Of a DNA stretch of 32,363 nucleotides, positions 15,504 to 24,801 are shown one piece after another. This DNA is from Ruminococcus flavefaciens (GTDB lineage Bacteria > Bacillota > Clostridia > Oscillospirales > Ruminococcaceae), in contig NZ_FNWV01000019.1 in NCBI RefSeq assembly GCF_900108555.1, forward strand, positions 1-32,363, read 5' to 3'. The first letter of the stretch is position 1. Every line of letters starts with the position of its first letter. The notes under the pieces are model-generated. The model was not told where the DNA came from. It saw only the letters and a list, made by a program, of their open reading frames with translations, and made no database searches. Made by a program: the position numbers and the translations under genes.

Positions 15504-15564
15504 GTGGTGACAGTATGTACGCTTTGTCACCACCCGTGACAGTAACTTTTTCGTTACTGTCACG
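15504..15564. repeat. Two adjacent perfect hairpins sharing a GTGACAGTA motif
   Basis: The first stem is GTGGTGACA/TGTCACCAC (15504-15512 and 15525-15533). The second is a perfect 12-bp stem, CGTGACAGTAAC/GTTACTGTCACG (15535-15546 and 15553-15564), one base later. GTGACAGTA occurs in direct order in both and inverted in the second. The pair lies in the 132-bp gap between the RepA-like and HerA-like genes. This fits an iteron-like binding site for the replication protein or a transcription attenuator between the two genes. Confidence 0.65.
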
Positions 15565-15590
15565 GAGGAAAATAACGATATACAGCGGAT

Positions 15591-16610
15591 TTAGCGAGCT
15601 AACAATGCCCTTGTGACGGTAGCTTCATCCTTGTTATCATCCTTTATGTAATGAAGGATGATAATCCGACCCTGATGATTGCGTTTTACGGCAAATAAGA
15701 TACCGTAGTATACCAGCTGATGACCTTGCTCTAAGAGGTCTCGAGTAATTCGGTTCGGATAAAATACATCGCTCGTTACCGATTTAAGCTCTTCGATTAA
15801 TTCGGTAGCCGAACCTTCAAAGTGCTTCTTCTTGCGAATATAGATGTATACAGCGGCGAGAGTTTTATTCTCACCATTACTGTTCTCATCTGTAGCGCCT
15901 ATAGCGCACCATCTCATCGCCTCTTTATCAAATCTGACTGCGATTTCAATGCTCTCAATCTCCCTGCCAGTACACATTAAAGTACCAGATCCAGAGCCTC
16001 GACGTTCTTCTGTTAAAAGAAGGAGCGCGTCAGCACTGGCGACAAAACCACCGCCACCGTAGATATTGTTTAGGGGATCACGATCTCGACTCTTGCGCAT
16101 ATGCATAACGAGCATTATGCAGATTCCCAGGTTGTTTGCCAGATCTCGCAATCCAGCTAACTCGCTATACTCGGCGCTGTAACTTGCCTTTGCGTTTTTA
16201 CGTGCAAGCTGAAAAACGTCAATTACCACAAGCCTGAGGTTCGGGTGCTCGGTGCTGAAGTCCTCTATCTGTGACTCAAGTCCACCACCGATCTTGTCAG
16301 AAGCTAGAGCAAAGTGTAGCGTATCTGAAGCTTCCACATCCATCTTGAGCAGCCTGCCTTGCAAGCGCCTGTATGTATCCTCCAGAGCAAGATATAAACA
16401 CTCACCCTGAGCTGTCTCACGACCAAGTACTGGTTGACCTGAAGCCACGCTTATACTGATATCAAGAGCCAGAAATGACTTTCCGACCTTTTGAGGGCCA
16501 GCGAGGATACATATTCCCTGCGGTATAAGCCCGTCAACAAGCATCTCATTGGGTGCATAGACCGTTGATAGAAGTTCTGTCGTAGTCTTTGTTTCAAGCT
16601 TTTGGCTCAT
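15591..16610 (-). CDS. RepA-like RecA-fold ATPase, second copy type
   Basis: A 339-residue ATPase of the same family as the 1374-2564 protein but clearly diverged. Walker A GPQKVGKSF is at residues 38-46, YLALEDTYRRLQGRL at 73-87, Walker B LRLVVIDV at 125-132, then LVMHMRKSRDRDPLNNIYGGGG. The start is ATG 16610 with AAGGAGG ten bases upstream; a GTG nine bases earlier is inside the SD spacing. It is first in the minus-strand operon that runs to the integrase. The likely role is unwinding or initiating replication of the excised element. Confidence 0.8.
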   Translation of the reverse strand: MSQKLETKTTTELLSTVYAPNEMLVDGLIPQGICILAGPQKVGKSFLALDISISVASGQPVLGRETAQGECLYLALEDTYRRLQGRLLKMDVEASDTLHFALASDKIGGGLESQIEDFSTEHPNLRLVVIDVFQLARKNAKASYSAEYSELAGLRDLANNLGICIMLVMHMRKSRDRDPLNNIYGGGGFVASADALLLLTEERRGSGSGTLMCTGREIESIEIAVRFDKEAMRWCAIGATDENSNGENKTLAAVYIYIRKKKHFEGSATELIEELKSVTSDVFYPNRITRDLLEQGHQLVYYGILFAVKRNHQGRIIILHYIKDDNKDEATVTRALLAR

Positions 16611-16815
16611 GATAAACACTCCTCCTTAGGAAATCTAATTCGCGATTAACAGGCTCCCGAAGGAGCCAACTTATATAATCTCGAGTTTTCTCTTATTTGG
16701 AAAGTAATCCTTTATATTCCGCTATATTTATTTTATCATAATCTCATTAAAAGTTAAGAGAACGCTTCCTTCTCCCATATTATAACTTAGAATAGGCGTT
16801 TTATAAACAAAAAAA
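16611..16815 (-). promoter_or_regulatory. Leader of the RepA-HerA operon
   Basis: No gene is seen. On the minus strand CTTAAC and TAAAAT with a 17-bp spacer (about 16728-16756) form a weak promoter. The leader contains a stable hairpin, GGCTCC-TTCG-GGAGCC (16652-16667), about 40 bases before the start codon, with no T-run after it. It may regulate translation or protect the transcript. Confidence 0.4.
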
Positions 16816-16843
16816 CAGCGCCATGTATTGATACATGGCGCTG
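16810..16843 (-). terminator. Intrinsic terminator after the ImmA-like gene
   Basis: CAGCGCCATGTAT (16816-16828) and ATACATGGCGCTG (16831-16843) form a perfect 13-bp stem. On the minus strand it is followed by TTTTTTTGTTTAT. It ends transcription of the gene at 16930-18804 before the RepA operon. Confidence 0.9.
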
Positions 16844-16929
16844 CTACGTTCTTGAAGGGAGAAGCGGTCGTTCTCGGTATTTTCAACAAAGTTTCTCTGT
16901 TGATTTTGTGTAAACCGAAAGGAGATAAT

Positions 16930-18804
16930 CTACATATAAATGGGAGGAAGATGAAACTCTTTGAGGACATTATTCCATATCTCAAGTGTAGCATTTGTAT
17001 TTTCAAGCAGGAACTCATACGCAGCTCTTTTCAGACCAACATCGGGAATGCCTCCTACCGACTTCTCTATTAAAAATCTGCTTACCTTAGGACCGGTTTG
17101 GCATCCTAGACAGCAAAGCAATACTTTTTCAATTGAGTCGGGTGTCTCTGAATTTCGATAATTCTGAATGGTTCTTGGACTGCATTCAATTCTTTCAGCA
17201 ACTATTTCTTTGGTTAGATTCAATTTAGCCATTATATATGTTAAAGCAACTGAAAACTCCTTGATTCTCTCGCTATTAATGTCATCATATAATTGGGCAT
17301 CTTTTTTTCGCCTATCAATTATGGTTTCTATTTTTCGAGAGATAATCAAATTACCATCTTTGTCATATGAATACTCAGATATGGCTCCATCAGCTTCATT
17401 GCATAAATACTTCTGCCCATAAAAAATATAATTATTAATTATATGGCTGCTGTAAAGGGTATAGAAAAGGCAGCACTCATCAGCATGTTCGCGAGCGTAG
17501 GCAGTAAGCTCATATGAGATCTGTCCGTTGTTTACTGTGGGCTTAATATACTTCGCATCATACAAGCACACAACATACCCGGTATATACGCATATTTTCG
17601 ACTCAATAAGCTCAGCAAAATCCTTGTTCTCTCGCAGCAGCCTCTCATAATTTTTACGGTCAATGACGAAGGTCTCATTCTCTTTTAATGTGCCCTGTGT
17701 AAACGTGAACGGCTTATATGTACAGTCGTCAACAGTAACAAAAGTTCCCTCAGCGTAATCGTATCCCAACTGACGAAGGCGTTCCTTCACTATCACTTCA
17801 GGAACATTAAAGTCCCAAGAGAGTTTTTCTATCATATGATGATAATACATTCCGCTGAAAGGTTTATCGGTAGGATTATGTACACTTTCATCATTATTAT
17901 ACTCTTCTATAGCCTTTTCAACAAGATGCTTAGGCATAGCTACACGTATAGCAAGCTCGTTTGCCTGCCACTCTGCATACCAGTAGGCTCTGTCTTTTAG
18001 TGACATGGAATCATCAAACACGATAGGTTTAGATGAGCAGTTCATAAGTTGATAATTGTCGTCAAGAAGCTGACTTATATAAAAATACAATCTGTGCAAG
18101 TTCCAATGAACGAGCTCATGAGTAGCTACAATAATATCATCATAGCGGTTGTTATGGTTTTTATAGTATTCGCTATTGATAAGGATTACATTTGCAGGAA
18201 TAAGTTCATCAGTGAAGCATTTGTTCATATCTCTGATATCGTAAATATCTGCTCTTGATGGTGTGAAGCGTATTTGCCCTAAAACACCATCATCAAGTTT
18301 AGCAGGCCACATCTTCAGTTTGTATTTTTCCTTGATCTCAATAACAGGGAACCAATACTTGTGCTCGGGATTTTTTTTGATTATAGCACATAAAATGCGA
18401 TGGATTTTTTGTGCTTCTTCCTCAAGTGTATCACAGGTGATATCAGGTAACCCGAACAATGCAGGAATTTTTTCTTCATGGAGTTCCTTTTCAGAGATCT
18501 CTCCTGCGGAGATAAGATTGAGACCTGAAAAACCTTTTAATACATTTCCACTGAATAATATGCTATAATACGCTGAGGAAACGCTGGCGTTGTTATTGAT
18601 GTAGACCTCTGCACTTACCTCCATACATACCATTGCAGTCGGGAGGATTTCTTCAACACAGCTAACTGTAATTATTGTAATATCTTTTAGGCAAACATTG
18701 TTTTTAACATTGCTATGAGCTTGGAAATATTCATTCGTTTTTTTTAGAATCTCATCTTTTCTATTTAAGCTAAGATAATCCTTTAAGCTTTCATACTGAG
18801 CCAT
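16930..18804 (-). CDS. ImmA/IrrE-like metallopeptidase with C-terminal HTH
   Basis: A 624-residue protein. HELVHW (about residues 229-234) is a zinc-binding HExxH motif, and EWQANELAIRVAMP about 45 residues later matches the ImmA/IrrE helix carrying the third ligand (family: ExEAxxFAxxLLMP). ImmA/IrrE proteases cut repressors of mobile elements or of DNA-damage responses. Near the C-terminus, LNLTKEIVAERIECSPRTIQNYR is a helix-turn-helix of XRE type, the reverse of the usual HTH-then-protease order. The first ~200 residues and the segment between the two domains are unassigned. The start is ATG 18804, seven bases after AAGGTGG; the ATG at 18810 is too close to the RBS. It is a monocistronic unit with its own promoter and terminator, next to restriction-modification genes. 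Confidence 0.8.
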   Translation of the reverse strand: MAQYESLKDYLSLNRKDEILKKTNEYFQAHSNVKNNVCLKDITIITVSCVEEILPTAMVCMEVSAEVYINNNASVSSAYYSILFSGNVLKGFSGLNLISAGEISEKELHEEKIPALFGLPDITCDTLEEEAQKIHRILCAIIKKNPEHKYWFPVIEIKEKYKLKMWPAKLDDGVLGQIRFTPSRADIYDIRDMNKCFTDELIPANVILINSEYYKNHNNRYDDIIVATHELVHWNLHRLYFYISQLLDDNYQLMNCSSKPIVFDDSMSLKDRAYWYAEWQANELAIRVAMPKHLVEKAIEEYNNDESVHNPTDKPFSGMYYHHMIEKLSWDFNVPEVIVKERLRQLGYDYAEGTFVTVDDCTYKPFTFTQGTLKENETFVIDRKNYERLLRENKDFAELIESKICVYTGYVVCLYDAKYIKPTVNNGQISYELTAYAREHADECCLFYTLYSSHIINNYIFYGQKYLCNEADGAISEYSYDKDGNLIISRKIETIIDRRKKDAQLYDDINSERIKEFSVALTYIMAKLNLTKEIVAERIECSPRTIQNYRNSETPDSIEKVLLCCLGCQTGPKVSRFLIEKSVGGIPDVGLKRAAYEFLLENTNATLEIWNNVLKEFHLPPIYM

Positions 18805-18810
18805 AGCCAT

Positions 18811-19038
18811 ACCACCTTGTTAGAAATACCGTCAATTTCTTAAATCAAAAAAGCACATTCTCACCCAAATAACGAATTCTCAAAAAAATGATGGTGCATT
18901 ATTTTCAAAAAGTGCCACTTTTCAGAAATTTAGGGACTTCATTTTTTCAGAATTTCGTAATTGACTCACCATTTGAATTCTTTATCTCTCAGCTCCCACT
19001 TCTGCGGGGGACGAGATTAAACACATTTTGTTGCTTAA
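18811..19038 (-). other. Long untranslated leader of the ImmA-like gene
   Basis: About 220 bases lie between the promoter and the start codon. They hold no RBS-bearing ORF. An AT-rich stretch repeats TTTTCAGAAATTT/TTTTCAGAATTTC (around 18913 and 18943). A leader this long suggests post-transcriptional control, but I find no known riboswitch. Confidence 0.4.
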
Positions 19039-19067
19039 ATTATACCACAAACAAGCTCAGAAGTAAA
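19039..19067 (-). promoter_or_regulatory. Promoter of the ImmA-like gene
   Basis: On the minus strand TTTACT (19067-19062) and TATAAT (19044-19039) with a 17-bp spacer and TGG just before the -10. Confidence 0.6.
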
Positions 19068-19093
19068 GAAATATCAAATATAAATCACTGTAT

Positions 19094-19119
19094 AAAAGCC
19101 GAGCCGCCCAATGGGCGGC
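19094..19119 (-). terminator. Intrinsic terminator after the methyltransferase gene
   Basis: GCCGCCC (19103-19109) and GGGCGGC (19113-19119) form a stem. On the minus strand it is followed by TCGGCTTTTATA. The T-run is short and starts five bases late. Confidence 0.7.
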
Positions 19120-19177
19120 CAGCAATAATACAACTAAGAAAAGAAAGTTTACATATGTATATAACTTGATAAACTAA

Positions 19178-20806
19178 TTACACTCCTCTACCGAGCCTAC
19201 GCTTCTGCATCTTCTTCCAAATCTGACGGCAAGAAATGCAAATATTCTTATCAATACTCAATACTTCAACGAGCAATTTCTGATCCACAATGTCAAGAGC
19301 CTCCTCGATATCTTCTTCGTTGCGAACAATTTCATCAATTTGCTCTAAAAGTTCATTTTTCAATGCTTCATCTATATTGTCAATAATCGGTAGCATTATA
19401 TTACCGACTTCTCCTGGAAGAATTTCAAGAACACCGCCGCCATAGCTTCGCCCACATATTTCTGTGAACGCAAAAGATATACTATTGTAGTATGATAACA
19501 GGACATTTTCGGCATTAACACCATCATTGAACTTTATACGATGCATTGTATCAGTTGATACGGCTTTGCATCGGTTCAGTACAAACTTTGGATAGAGATT
19601 ATTTCTTCTGAGGAAGAAAGCATCCGGTATCCATACCGATGGAACAATATACCACCTATCACGAATAGAACATTTATATCCTTTGTTTTCTTCGTTCTTT
19701 TCACCAAGCTCAATGTATTCCTTATGCTTAGCAGGATATTCTTCATAAGGAATATCAGGAAAACTAATGAGCATCGCTCTTTTATCAGCTTCTATGTTCT
19801 CCTGCCAATCTTTATCAGTAAAGTATATACCATGTGCGTGAGAACTTCGACCAATAAGCGGTAGTGTTACGGAAGATAACTCATATTTGTCGGTAGTTCC
19901 TTTGTCGACTGAAAAATATGTATTGTTACCTGTAGTAATACCTACATTAATTAGAGCTAAATCAGAAAATTTTGAGAATCGTTTATCATCACGAATAGAT
20001 TGAATTACCTTTATTTCTTCTGCCGAAACAAAATATTTAGTCCATTTTTCCTTAACGTGTTTTAACTTCTGAAAGCCATTAGAGTTAAGGTCAAGTTTCT
20101 TAAAATCTTCGAGGTTATTAAGCTCTATGATTCTGATGCCCTTTTCCTCTTTGCCCTTTTCTCCGATGAAAACGAGTATCTCCTGTTCTATATCAGGGAA
20201 TACGAGTTGCTCAAATGTCAGCAAAGTGATTTTTGAGAGCTGATTGGAAAGGAAAAGTCGCAAATCCTCAGCATAAACAACTTGAAGGATCTCTGCAGGA
20301 ATAACAAATGCAATCTTTCCGTTCTCTGAAAGTAGTTGAACACAAGCAACAAGAAAAGCTACCCACGCATTTATCAGCTTATTAGACTTCATTCCATGAG
20401 AAGTCAGTATGCTCGATTGTATTTCACGCTGTTCTTCGGTAAGATACTGGTAGCGAATGTAGGGAGGATTTCCTAGGATGAGATCATATGTTTGTTTTCC
20501 ATATACACGTTGATAGAAATCCAAGAAGTCCTCATTTAATACATGAACGTTCTTCTTATCCTTATAATTGTTACTCACTTTTTCAGCTTCATCATCTTCG
20601 ATTTCAACAGCAGTAACATCCGGAATACTGTCAAGAAGATTTAAAGATGCAAGACTATCAAGGAATACACCATCACCGCAGCTTGGCTCTAATACGTTAG
20701 CTATATTTTGAGGTGCAACAAGGTTCACCATTGCATTTGCAAGTTGCAATGGCGTATAATATGCTCCTCTTAACTTCTGTTCGGAACTATCCTTTTTGAG
20801 CCTCAT
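19178..20806 (-). CDS. Adenine-specific DNA methyltransferase (Eco57I/TaqI class)
   Basis: A 542-residue N6-adenine DNA methyltransferase. The AdoMet-binding motif VLEPSCGDGVF is at residues 38-48, the catalytic LGNPPYIRY at 111-119 and the target-base region RGAYYTPLQLANAMV at 13-27. The C-terminal half carries a TaqI-like specificity region. The terminus has a CxxC-like tail (NICISCRQIWKKMQKRR). The start has AAGAAGGT upstream and lies 14 bases after the stop of the type IIG gene, so the two are one operon. It probably protects the host at the site recognised by that enzyme, as in Eco57I-type systems that pair a fusion enzyme with a separate methylase. Confidence 0.87.
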   Translation of the reverse strand: MRLKKDSSEQKLRGAYYTPLQLANAMVNLVAPQNIANVLEPSCGDGVFLDSLASLNLLDSIPDVTAVEIEDDEAEKVSNNYKDKKNVHVLNEDFLDFYQRVYGKQTYDLILGNPPYIRYQYLTEEQREIQSSILTSHGMKSNKLINAWVAFLVACVQLLSENGKIAFVIPAEILQVVYAEDLRLFLSNQLSKITLLTFEQLVFPDIEQEILVFIGEKGKEEKGIRIIELNNLEDFKKLDLNSNGFQKLKHVKEKWTKYFVSAEEIKVIQSIRDDKRFSKFSDLALINVGITTGNNTYFSVDKGTTDKYELSSVTLPLIGRSSHAHGIYFTDKDWQENIEADKRAMLISFPDIPYEEYPAKHKEYIELGEKNEENKGYKCSIRDRWYIVPSVWIPDAFFLRRNNLYPKFVLNRCKAVSTDTMHRIKFNDGVNAENVLLSYYNSISFAFTEICGRSYGGGVLEILPGEVGNIMLPIIDNIDEALKNELLEQIDEIVRNEEDIEEALDIVDQKLLVEVLSIDKNICISCRQIWKKMQKRRLGRGV

Positions 20807-20820
20807 AATAAATACCTTCT

Positions 20821-23808
20821 TTAGAACTCTAATCTATATACACGAGAGATCAATTCATCAATCTCCTTAATAAGAGCTGTTTTTTGACGTACAAGGGTCG
20901 TTTCAATCTGTTTTGATGGCTTCTTACTAAGCTTATCATTGATGCCGTACACTTCTCGACTTGCTTCAACGACACGTTCATAAAGAGCCTTCTGCTTAGG
21001 ATCATCAAAGTCGAGATTAACAAAAGGCAGTGAAGAAAGCACAAATGTACCTCTTGAAATAAAACCGCCTTCAAAGTCGCTGCCGACAATGTTGAATATC
21101 TTTTCTGTATAGGAATTGGCAAGCCAAGCCTGAATATACTCCAGTTTATATGGACTGCCTGACTTCTGTGCTACTGCACAATAGCCTGCCGTTCCACCGG
21201 AAGCGATAAGCATATCAGCTTTATCCATAGCATACATCGGGTTATCTTTCGCCATTACTTTGACAATCAACTTAGGCGTATCAATAAATGCTGTAAGAGC
21301 CTGTGTTCTTCCGTATTGATACCAAGTATCGGCTGTAGCATTGGGAACATCTCTAATACCTTCACTTGAAACGCACTTAGGAACTAACCTATCATAATAA
21401 TCTAACAGATATGTGTATGCTCCGGGATAGTCAGATTTCATCGTATCAATCGGAATCAGATGTCCTTCTTCATCATAAGGGAATATGATCTTCTTATCTG
21501 TAGAAAGGCTATTGTAGGTTGTTAATCCTTTTTCGGCTTTTTTAGTGGGCTTGAAATACGGCTTAAGTATCTTCTTTTCAATAGAATATACTTTGCCGTC
21601 TTTTTTGACGGTTATGGTATTATCATCTTCGCTGATTATTTCCTCTCCTGAGAACCAATAGATCGGCTGTGGTCTTTCGGCACTGGTCTGTATACCATTG
21701 AAAATCTCAGCAAAACGGTCAAGCGGTTCAGATACAGGTTCGATTTTCTTGAGTATCTCTAAGAACTCAAAATCAGATGTGAGCTTCCACGGTAATTCAT
21801 CAAGCAAAGAACTGTTAAGTTCGATACTGTCAGTAGGTTTACCGAGCCACAAATTGTTTGCCGAATCCACATTAGTATATTTGAAGCTGTCCTGTGCTTT
21901 CTTCTGCATAAGGATAATCGAACTGTAAATAGTTTTATCCTCAAATAGCTGAGCTGCTCCAAAATCATCAAGACTTACAAGATACTTTTCTTTTGCAATA
22001 TAATCACGGAGTTTTGCACCTGCGCCTATCTTGAAAAACTTATTAGGTACGATATAGCAAACATAGCCGTTTTCTTTTACCCTCTGCAATGCTCTTTCCA
22101 TAAAGATGAAGTATTTATCAAACTGCTTATAGGCGGTCTTATACTTCTTTTTATAGATGTCGAACTCAGGGGCAGGAATAAGAGAATGAATATCCTCAGT
22201 GGTGACATAAGGAGGATTGCCGACGATAGCATCAAATCCTTCGGCTTCAAGTTCGTCCCAATTAAATGGCACTATCTCGATAAGCTGTTCATCAGTGCAT
22301 TTTATTCCTTTCAGTTCTGCATCGCTGACCAATGAATTACCATGAAGGATATTGGTGCTTAGATCAGGCAGGATTGGAGTTACAGTCTTAACAGAAGGAG
22401 CGGTTTCATTCTCTATCAGCTTTATCAGCAGAGAGAATTTTGCAACCTCAACAGCGTGTATGTCAATATCTACTCCATAAATGCAGGAGCAGAGGAGATT
22501 CTTCTTTTCTTCGAGGGGCAGCTTGTATCCGCCGTTATCTATCTCGATAAGATGCGACTTGTCATTTTCAAGATACCACTCTACGCAATATGACAGTAAA
22601 TACTGGAATACTTCCTCCAGAAATACACCTGAACCGCAAGCAATGTCTGCAAGACGAAGTTCATATATCTCATCGGGTGTTTTACCGTCGCAAAGGCGAT
22701 AAAGTGTTTTCTCCACCATATATTTTACAATCTCGGTAGGAGTAGTAACAACCGAACGATTAAGACAGTCTTTTTTCTGAGCCAGTCCTATTTTTCCGTC
22801 ATCAAGTATGGTAAGCTGCTCTGTAAGGAACATCTCATATATCTTGCCGAGCATATTGGGCTCTATGATGCTGAACAGATACGGGCTTTGCGGATAGTAC
22901 AACCCTTTTATCATATCTGCGATAACACTGTTATTGAGGTCAAAAATGATATAATCCCCGGAGAACATACCTGAGTTATAACGCTTGTCGGCATCACGGA
23001 AAAGTGCTTCCAATTCTTTATGAAGCTTATCGGGGTTAGTGATAGTATCTTTCAGCTTATGATACAAAGGAAGGTTCTTGTCCTCACATATTCTGATAAA
23101 TACGATTTGGTTGATAAACTCCTGAACAACGTCATTCAAAACGTCAAGAGAAGCGTAGCGTCCGCCTTTTGAATACAGTTCATTACTTAATGCTACACGC
23201 CAGTCATTGATCTGTCTGAGGAACAGAACGTCCACTTGCTGCTTATGACTTCCGGCACCGACAAAAGTTTCGCTGAAATACTTATCGAACTCACCGCTGT
23301 AAACAGAATCTCTTGATACAAGCTTGGTGATCTCATCGAGCTTATCAACATATTCTGTGTACTTATAGATGCGATAACGTGAAACCGAGCATTTATCATT
23401 ATCATGTGGCACAGTTGTAGTATCATAGATGATAAAATACTCAAAGTTAGTAAGAACAGCTATCTTGTGCTTTGCGTTCCAACCGTATTTTCTTGCCTGA
23501 ACAGCAGGTGACGGTTCTTTGCTGATATCTACATGAGGTTTCTTGGCTTCAACAAAGAATTTTGATACACCTCTCAGTGTAAGAGAGTAGTCAGGACGGT
23601 CGCTTGAACTTGCGTGGTACTCCGCTATTACTTCTCTATACTGCGGAGCTAAACTCTTGCTGTTGGTAACGTCCCAGCCGAGTATCTCCAAAAAAGGATT
23701 AATGAATTCATCACGGCAGGAGTGTTCATTATATGTATCTCTCTTATATTCTTTATAGTTTTCATTAAACCGCTTGACAAGCTGTTTAAGGGCCTCTATC
23801 TTATCCAT
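20821..23808 (-). CDS. Type IIG restriction-modification enzyme (Eco57I-like)
   Basis: A 995-residue single-chain restriction and adenine-methylation enzyme. The N-terminal nuclease domain has RPDYSL (71-76) and FFVEAKKP (84-91), a PD-(D/E)XK active site. A helical linker follows, then the methyltransferase with ADIACGSGVF (about 386) and the catalytic IVGNPPYVTTED (about 530). The C-terminal ~300 residues are a TaqI-type specificity domain (SRGTFVLSSLPFVNLD near the end). The ATG has AAGGTAAC in front. A near-consensus promoter lies upstream. All motifs are intact, so the enzyme is probably active. Confidence 0.88.
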   Translation of the reverse strand: MDKIEALKQLVKRFNENYKEYKRDTYNEHSCRDEFINPFLEILGWDVTNSKSLAPQYREVIAEYHASSSDRPDYSLTLRGVSKFFVEAKKPHVDISKEPSPAVQARKYGWNAKHKIAVLTNFEYFIIYDTTTVPHDNDKCSVSRYRIYKYTEYVDKLDEITKLVSRDSVYSGEFDKYFSETFVGAGSHKQQVDVLFLRQINDWRVALSNELYSKGGRYASLDVLNDVVQEFINQIVFIRICEDKNLPLYHKLKDTITNPDKLHKELEALFRDADKRYNSGMFSGDYIIFDLNNSVIADMIKGLYYPQSPYLFSIIEPNMLGKIYEMFLTEQLTILDDGKIGLAQKKDCLNRSVVTTPTEIVKYMVEKTLYRLCDGKTPDEIYELRLADIACGSGVFLEEVFQYLLSYCVEWYLENDKSHLIEIDNGGYKLPLEEKKNLLCSCIYGVDIDIHAVEVAKFSLLIKLIENETAPSVKTVTPILPDLSTNILHGNSLVSDAELKGIKCTDEQLIEIVPFNWDELEAEGFDAIVGNPPYVTTEDIHSLIPAPEFDIYKKKYKTAYKQFDKYFIFMERALQRVKENGYVCYIVPNKFFKIGAGAKLRDYIAKEKYLVSLDDFGAAQLFEDKTIYSSIILMQKKAQDSFKYTNVDSANNLWLGKPTDSIELNSSLLDELPWKLTSDFEFLEILKKIEPVSEPLDRFAEIFNGIQTSAERPQPIYWFSGEEIISEDDNTITVKKDGKVYSIEKKILKPYFKPTKKAEKGLTTYNSLSTDKKIIFPYDEEGHLIPIDTMKSDYPGAYTYLLDYYDRLVPKCVSSEGIRDVPNATADTWYQYGRTQALTAFIDTPKLIVKVMAKDNPMYAMDKADMLIASGGTAGYCAVAQKSGSPYKLEYIQAWLANSYTEKIFNIVGSDFEGGFISRGTFVLSSLPFVNLDFDDPKQKALYERVVEASREVYGINDKLSKKPSKQIETTLVRQKTALIKEIDELISRVYRLEF

Positions 23809-23864
23809 TGTGGTTACCTTTCACATAAGTAAAATCTTATAAAACAACATATTTACTCACTATA

Positions 23865-23894
23865 ATTATAGCATAAATACCTTTTGTTTGTCAA
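23865..23894 (-). promoter_or_regulatory. Promoter of the restriction-modification operon
   Basis: On the minus strand TTGACA (23894-23889) and TATAAT (23870-23865), both consensus, with an 18-bp spacer. Confidence 0.8.
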
Positions 23895-23949
23895 TAAGCA
23901 TGCCCCTCTTTTGTTATTTCAAAAACAGGTACTGATCTTTATAATTAAA

Positions 23950-23981
23950 TAAGAAAGAATAGCACCGCCCGTAGGCGGTGC
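23950..23981 (-). terminator. Intrinsic terminator after the PhzF-like gene
   Basis: GCACCGCC (23962-23969) and GGCGGTGC (23974-23981) form an 8-bp stem. On the minus strand it is followed by TATTCTTTCTTATTT. Confidence 0.8.
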
Positions 23982-23989
23982 ATAGAGTA

Positions 23990-24766
23990 TCATAAACCAA
24001 CAATGTCATTTATTGAGAAGAGTACGGCTTTTCCAGAGATTATTACCTTATCTCCAACGCACTCACAGTACAGAACACCTGTACGGGAAGAAGCTTGGAA
24101 AGCCGTGATGTTTGATTTGTTCAGTCGTTTGCACCAGCACGGTGCGATCATACAATGCGTTGAACCGGTAACAGGATCTTCGTTTATTCCATACTTGGGA
24201 ACGAATACCCGTGAAACGCAGTCATATTCCGTACCCTTGGCAGTAACAGCAACACAAGCTCCGTCCAGTTTGGCGATAAGCTCCATATCCGGTTGCAAGT
24301 CCCGAACCTCGTCCTCGTCTCTGAGAATGAATAGTATATCACGGTCTTTGTAGGCAGCAAGAGGTATAGTTCCGAGAGCTTCGATCATGGTATCAGTTAT
24401 CTCGACATGCTCCAGCTTATAAGCCGGAAACTCCATTCTTATCAGCTCTTCGCTCTTATGAACGGTAAACTCACTGATCTGACTGTAGAAGTTGAGAGTA
24501 TCAGTATCCTGCTCATAAAAGTTGAAAAGAACAAAAGCAGTCGCAAGCGTAGCGTGTCCGCAGAAGTCTATCTCACTCTTGGGAGTGAACCAGCGGATAT
24601 GATAGCGGTCATTCTCTTTGACAACAAACGCAGTCTCGGATAGGTTATTCTCAGCGGCTATACTCTGCATGATTTCTTCACTTGGGAAGTTGTCAAGTAC
24701 GCATACAGCAGCGGGATTACCTGAGAATATTTTATCCGTGAAAGCATCTACAACATATTGTTTCAT
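23990..24766 (-). CDS. PhzF-family isomerase
   Basis: A 258-residue PhzF/diaminopimelate-epimerase-fold protein. Motifs include VDAFTDKIFSGNPAAVCVL (6-24), NNLSETAFV with the catalytic Glu44, IDFCGHATLATA (66-77) and EDPVTGSTHC near the C-terminus. PhzF isomerises a cyclohexadiene acid in phenazine synthesis; most bacterial homologues have unknown substrates and no phenazine genes nearby, as here. It follows the GNAT gene by 35 bases on the same strand, with the RBS AGGTGAAATAA. Protein length is slightly short for the family (about 260-300) but both halves are present. Confidence 0.88.
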   Translation of the reverse strand: MKQYVVDAFTDKIFSGNPAAVCVLDNFPSEEIMQSIAAENNLSETAFVVKENDRYHIRWFTPKSEIDFCGHATLATAFVLFNFYEQDTDTLNFYSQISEFTVHKSEELIRMEFPAYKLEHVEITDTMIEALGTIPLAAYKDRDILFILRDEDEVRDLQPDMELIAKLDGACVAVTAKGTEYDCVSRVFVPKYGINEDPVTGSTHCMIAPCWCKRLNKSNITAFQASSRTGVLYCECVGDKVIISGKAVLFSINDIVGL

Positions 24767-24801
24767 TTATTTCACCTGTTCTATGGGAATGTAATATTAG
24801 C

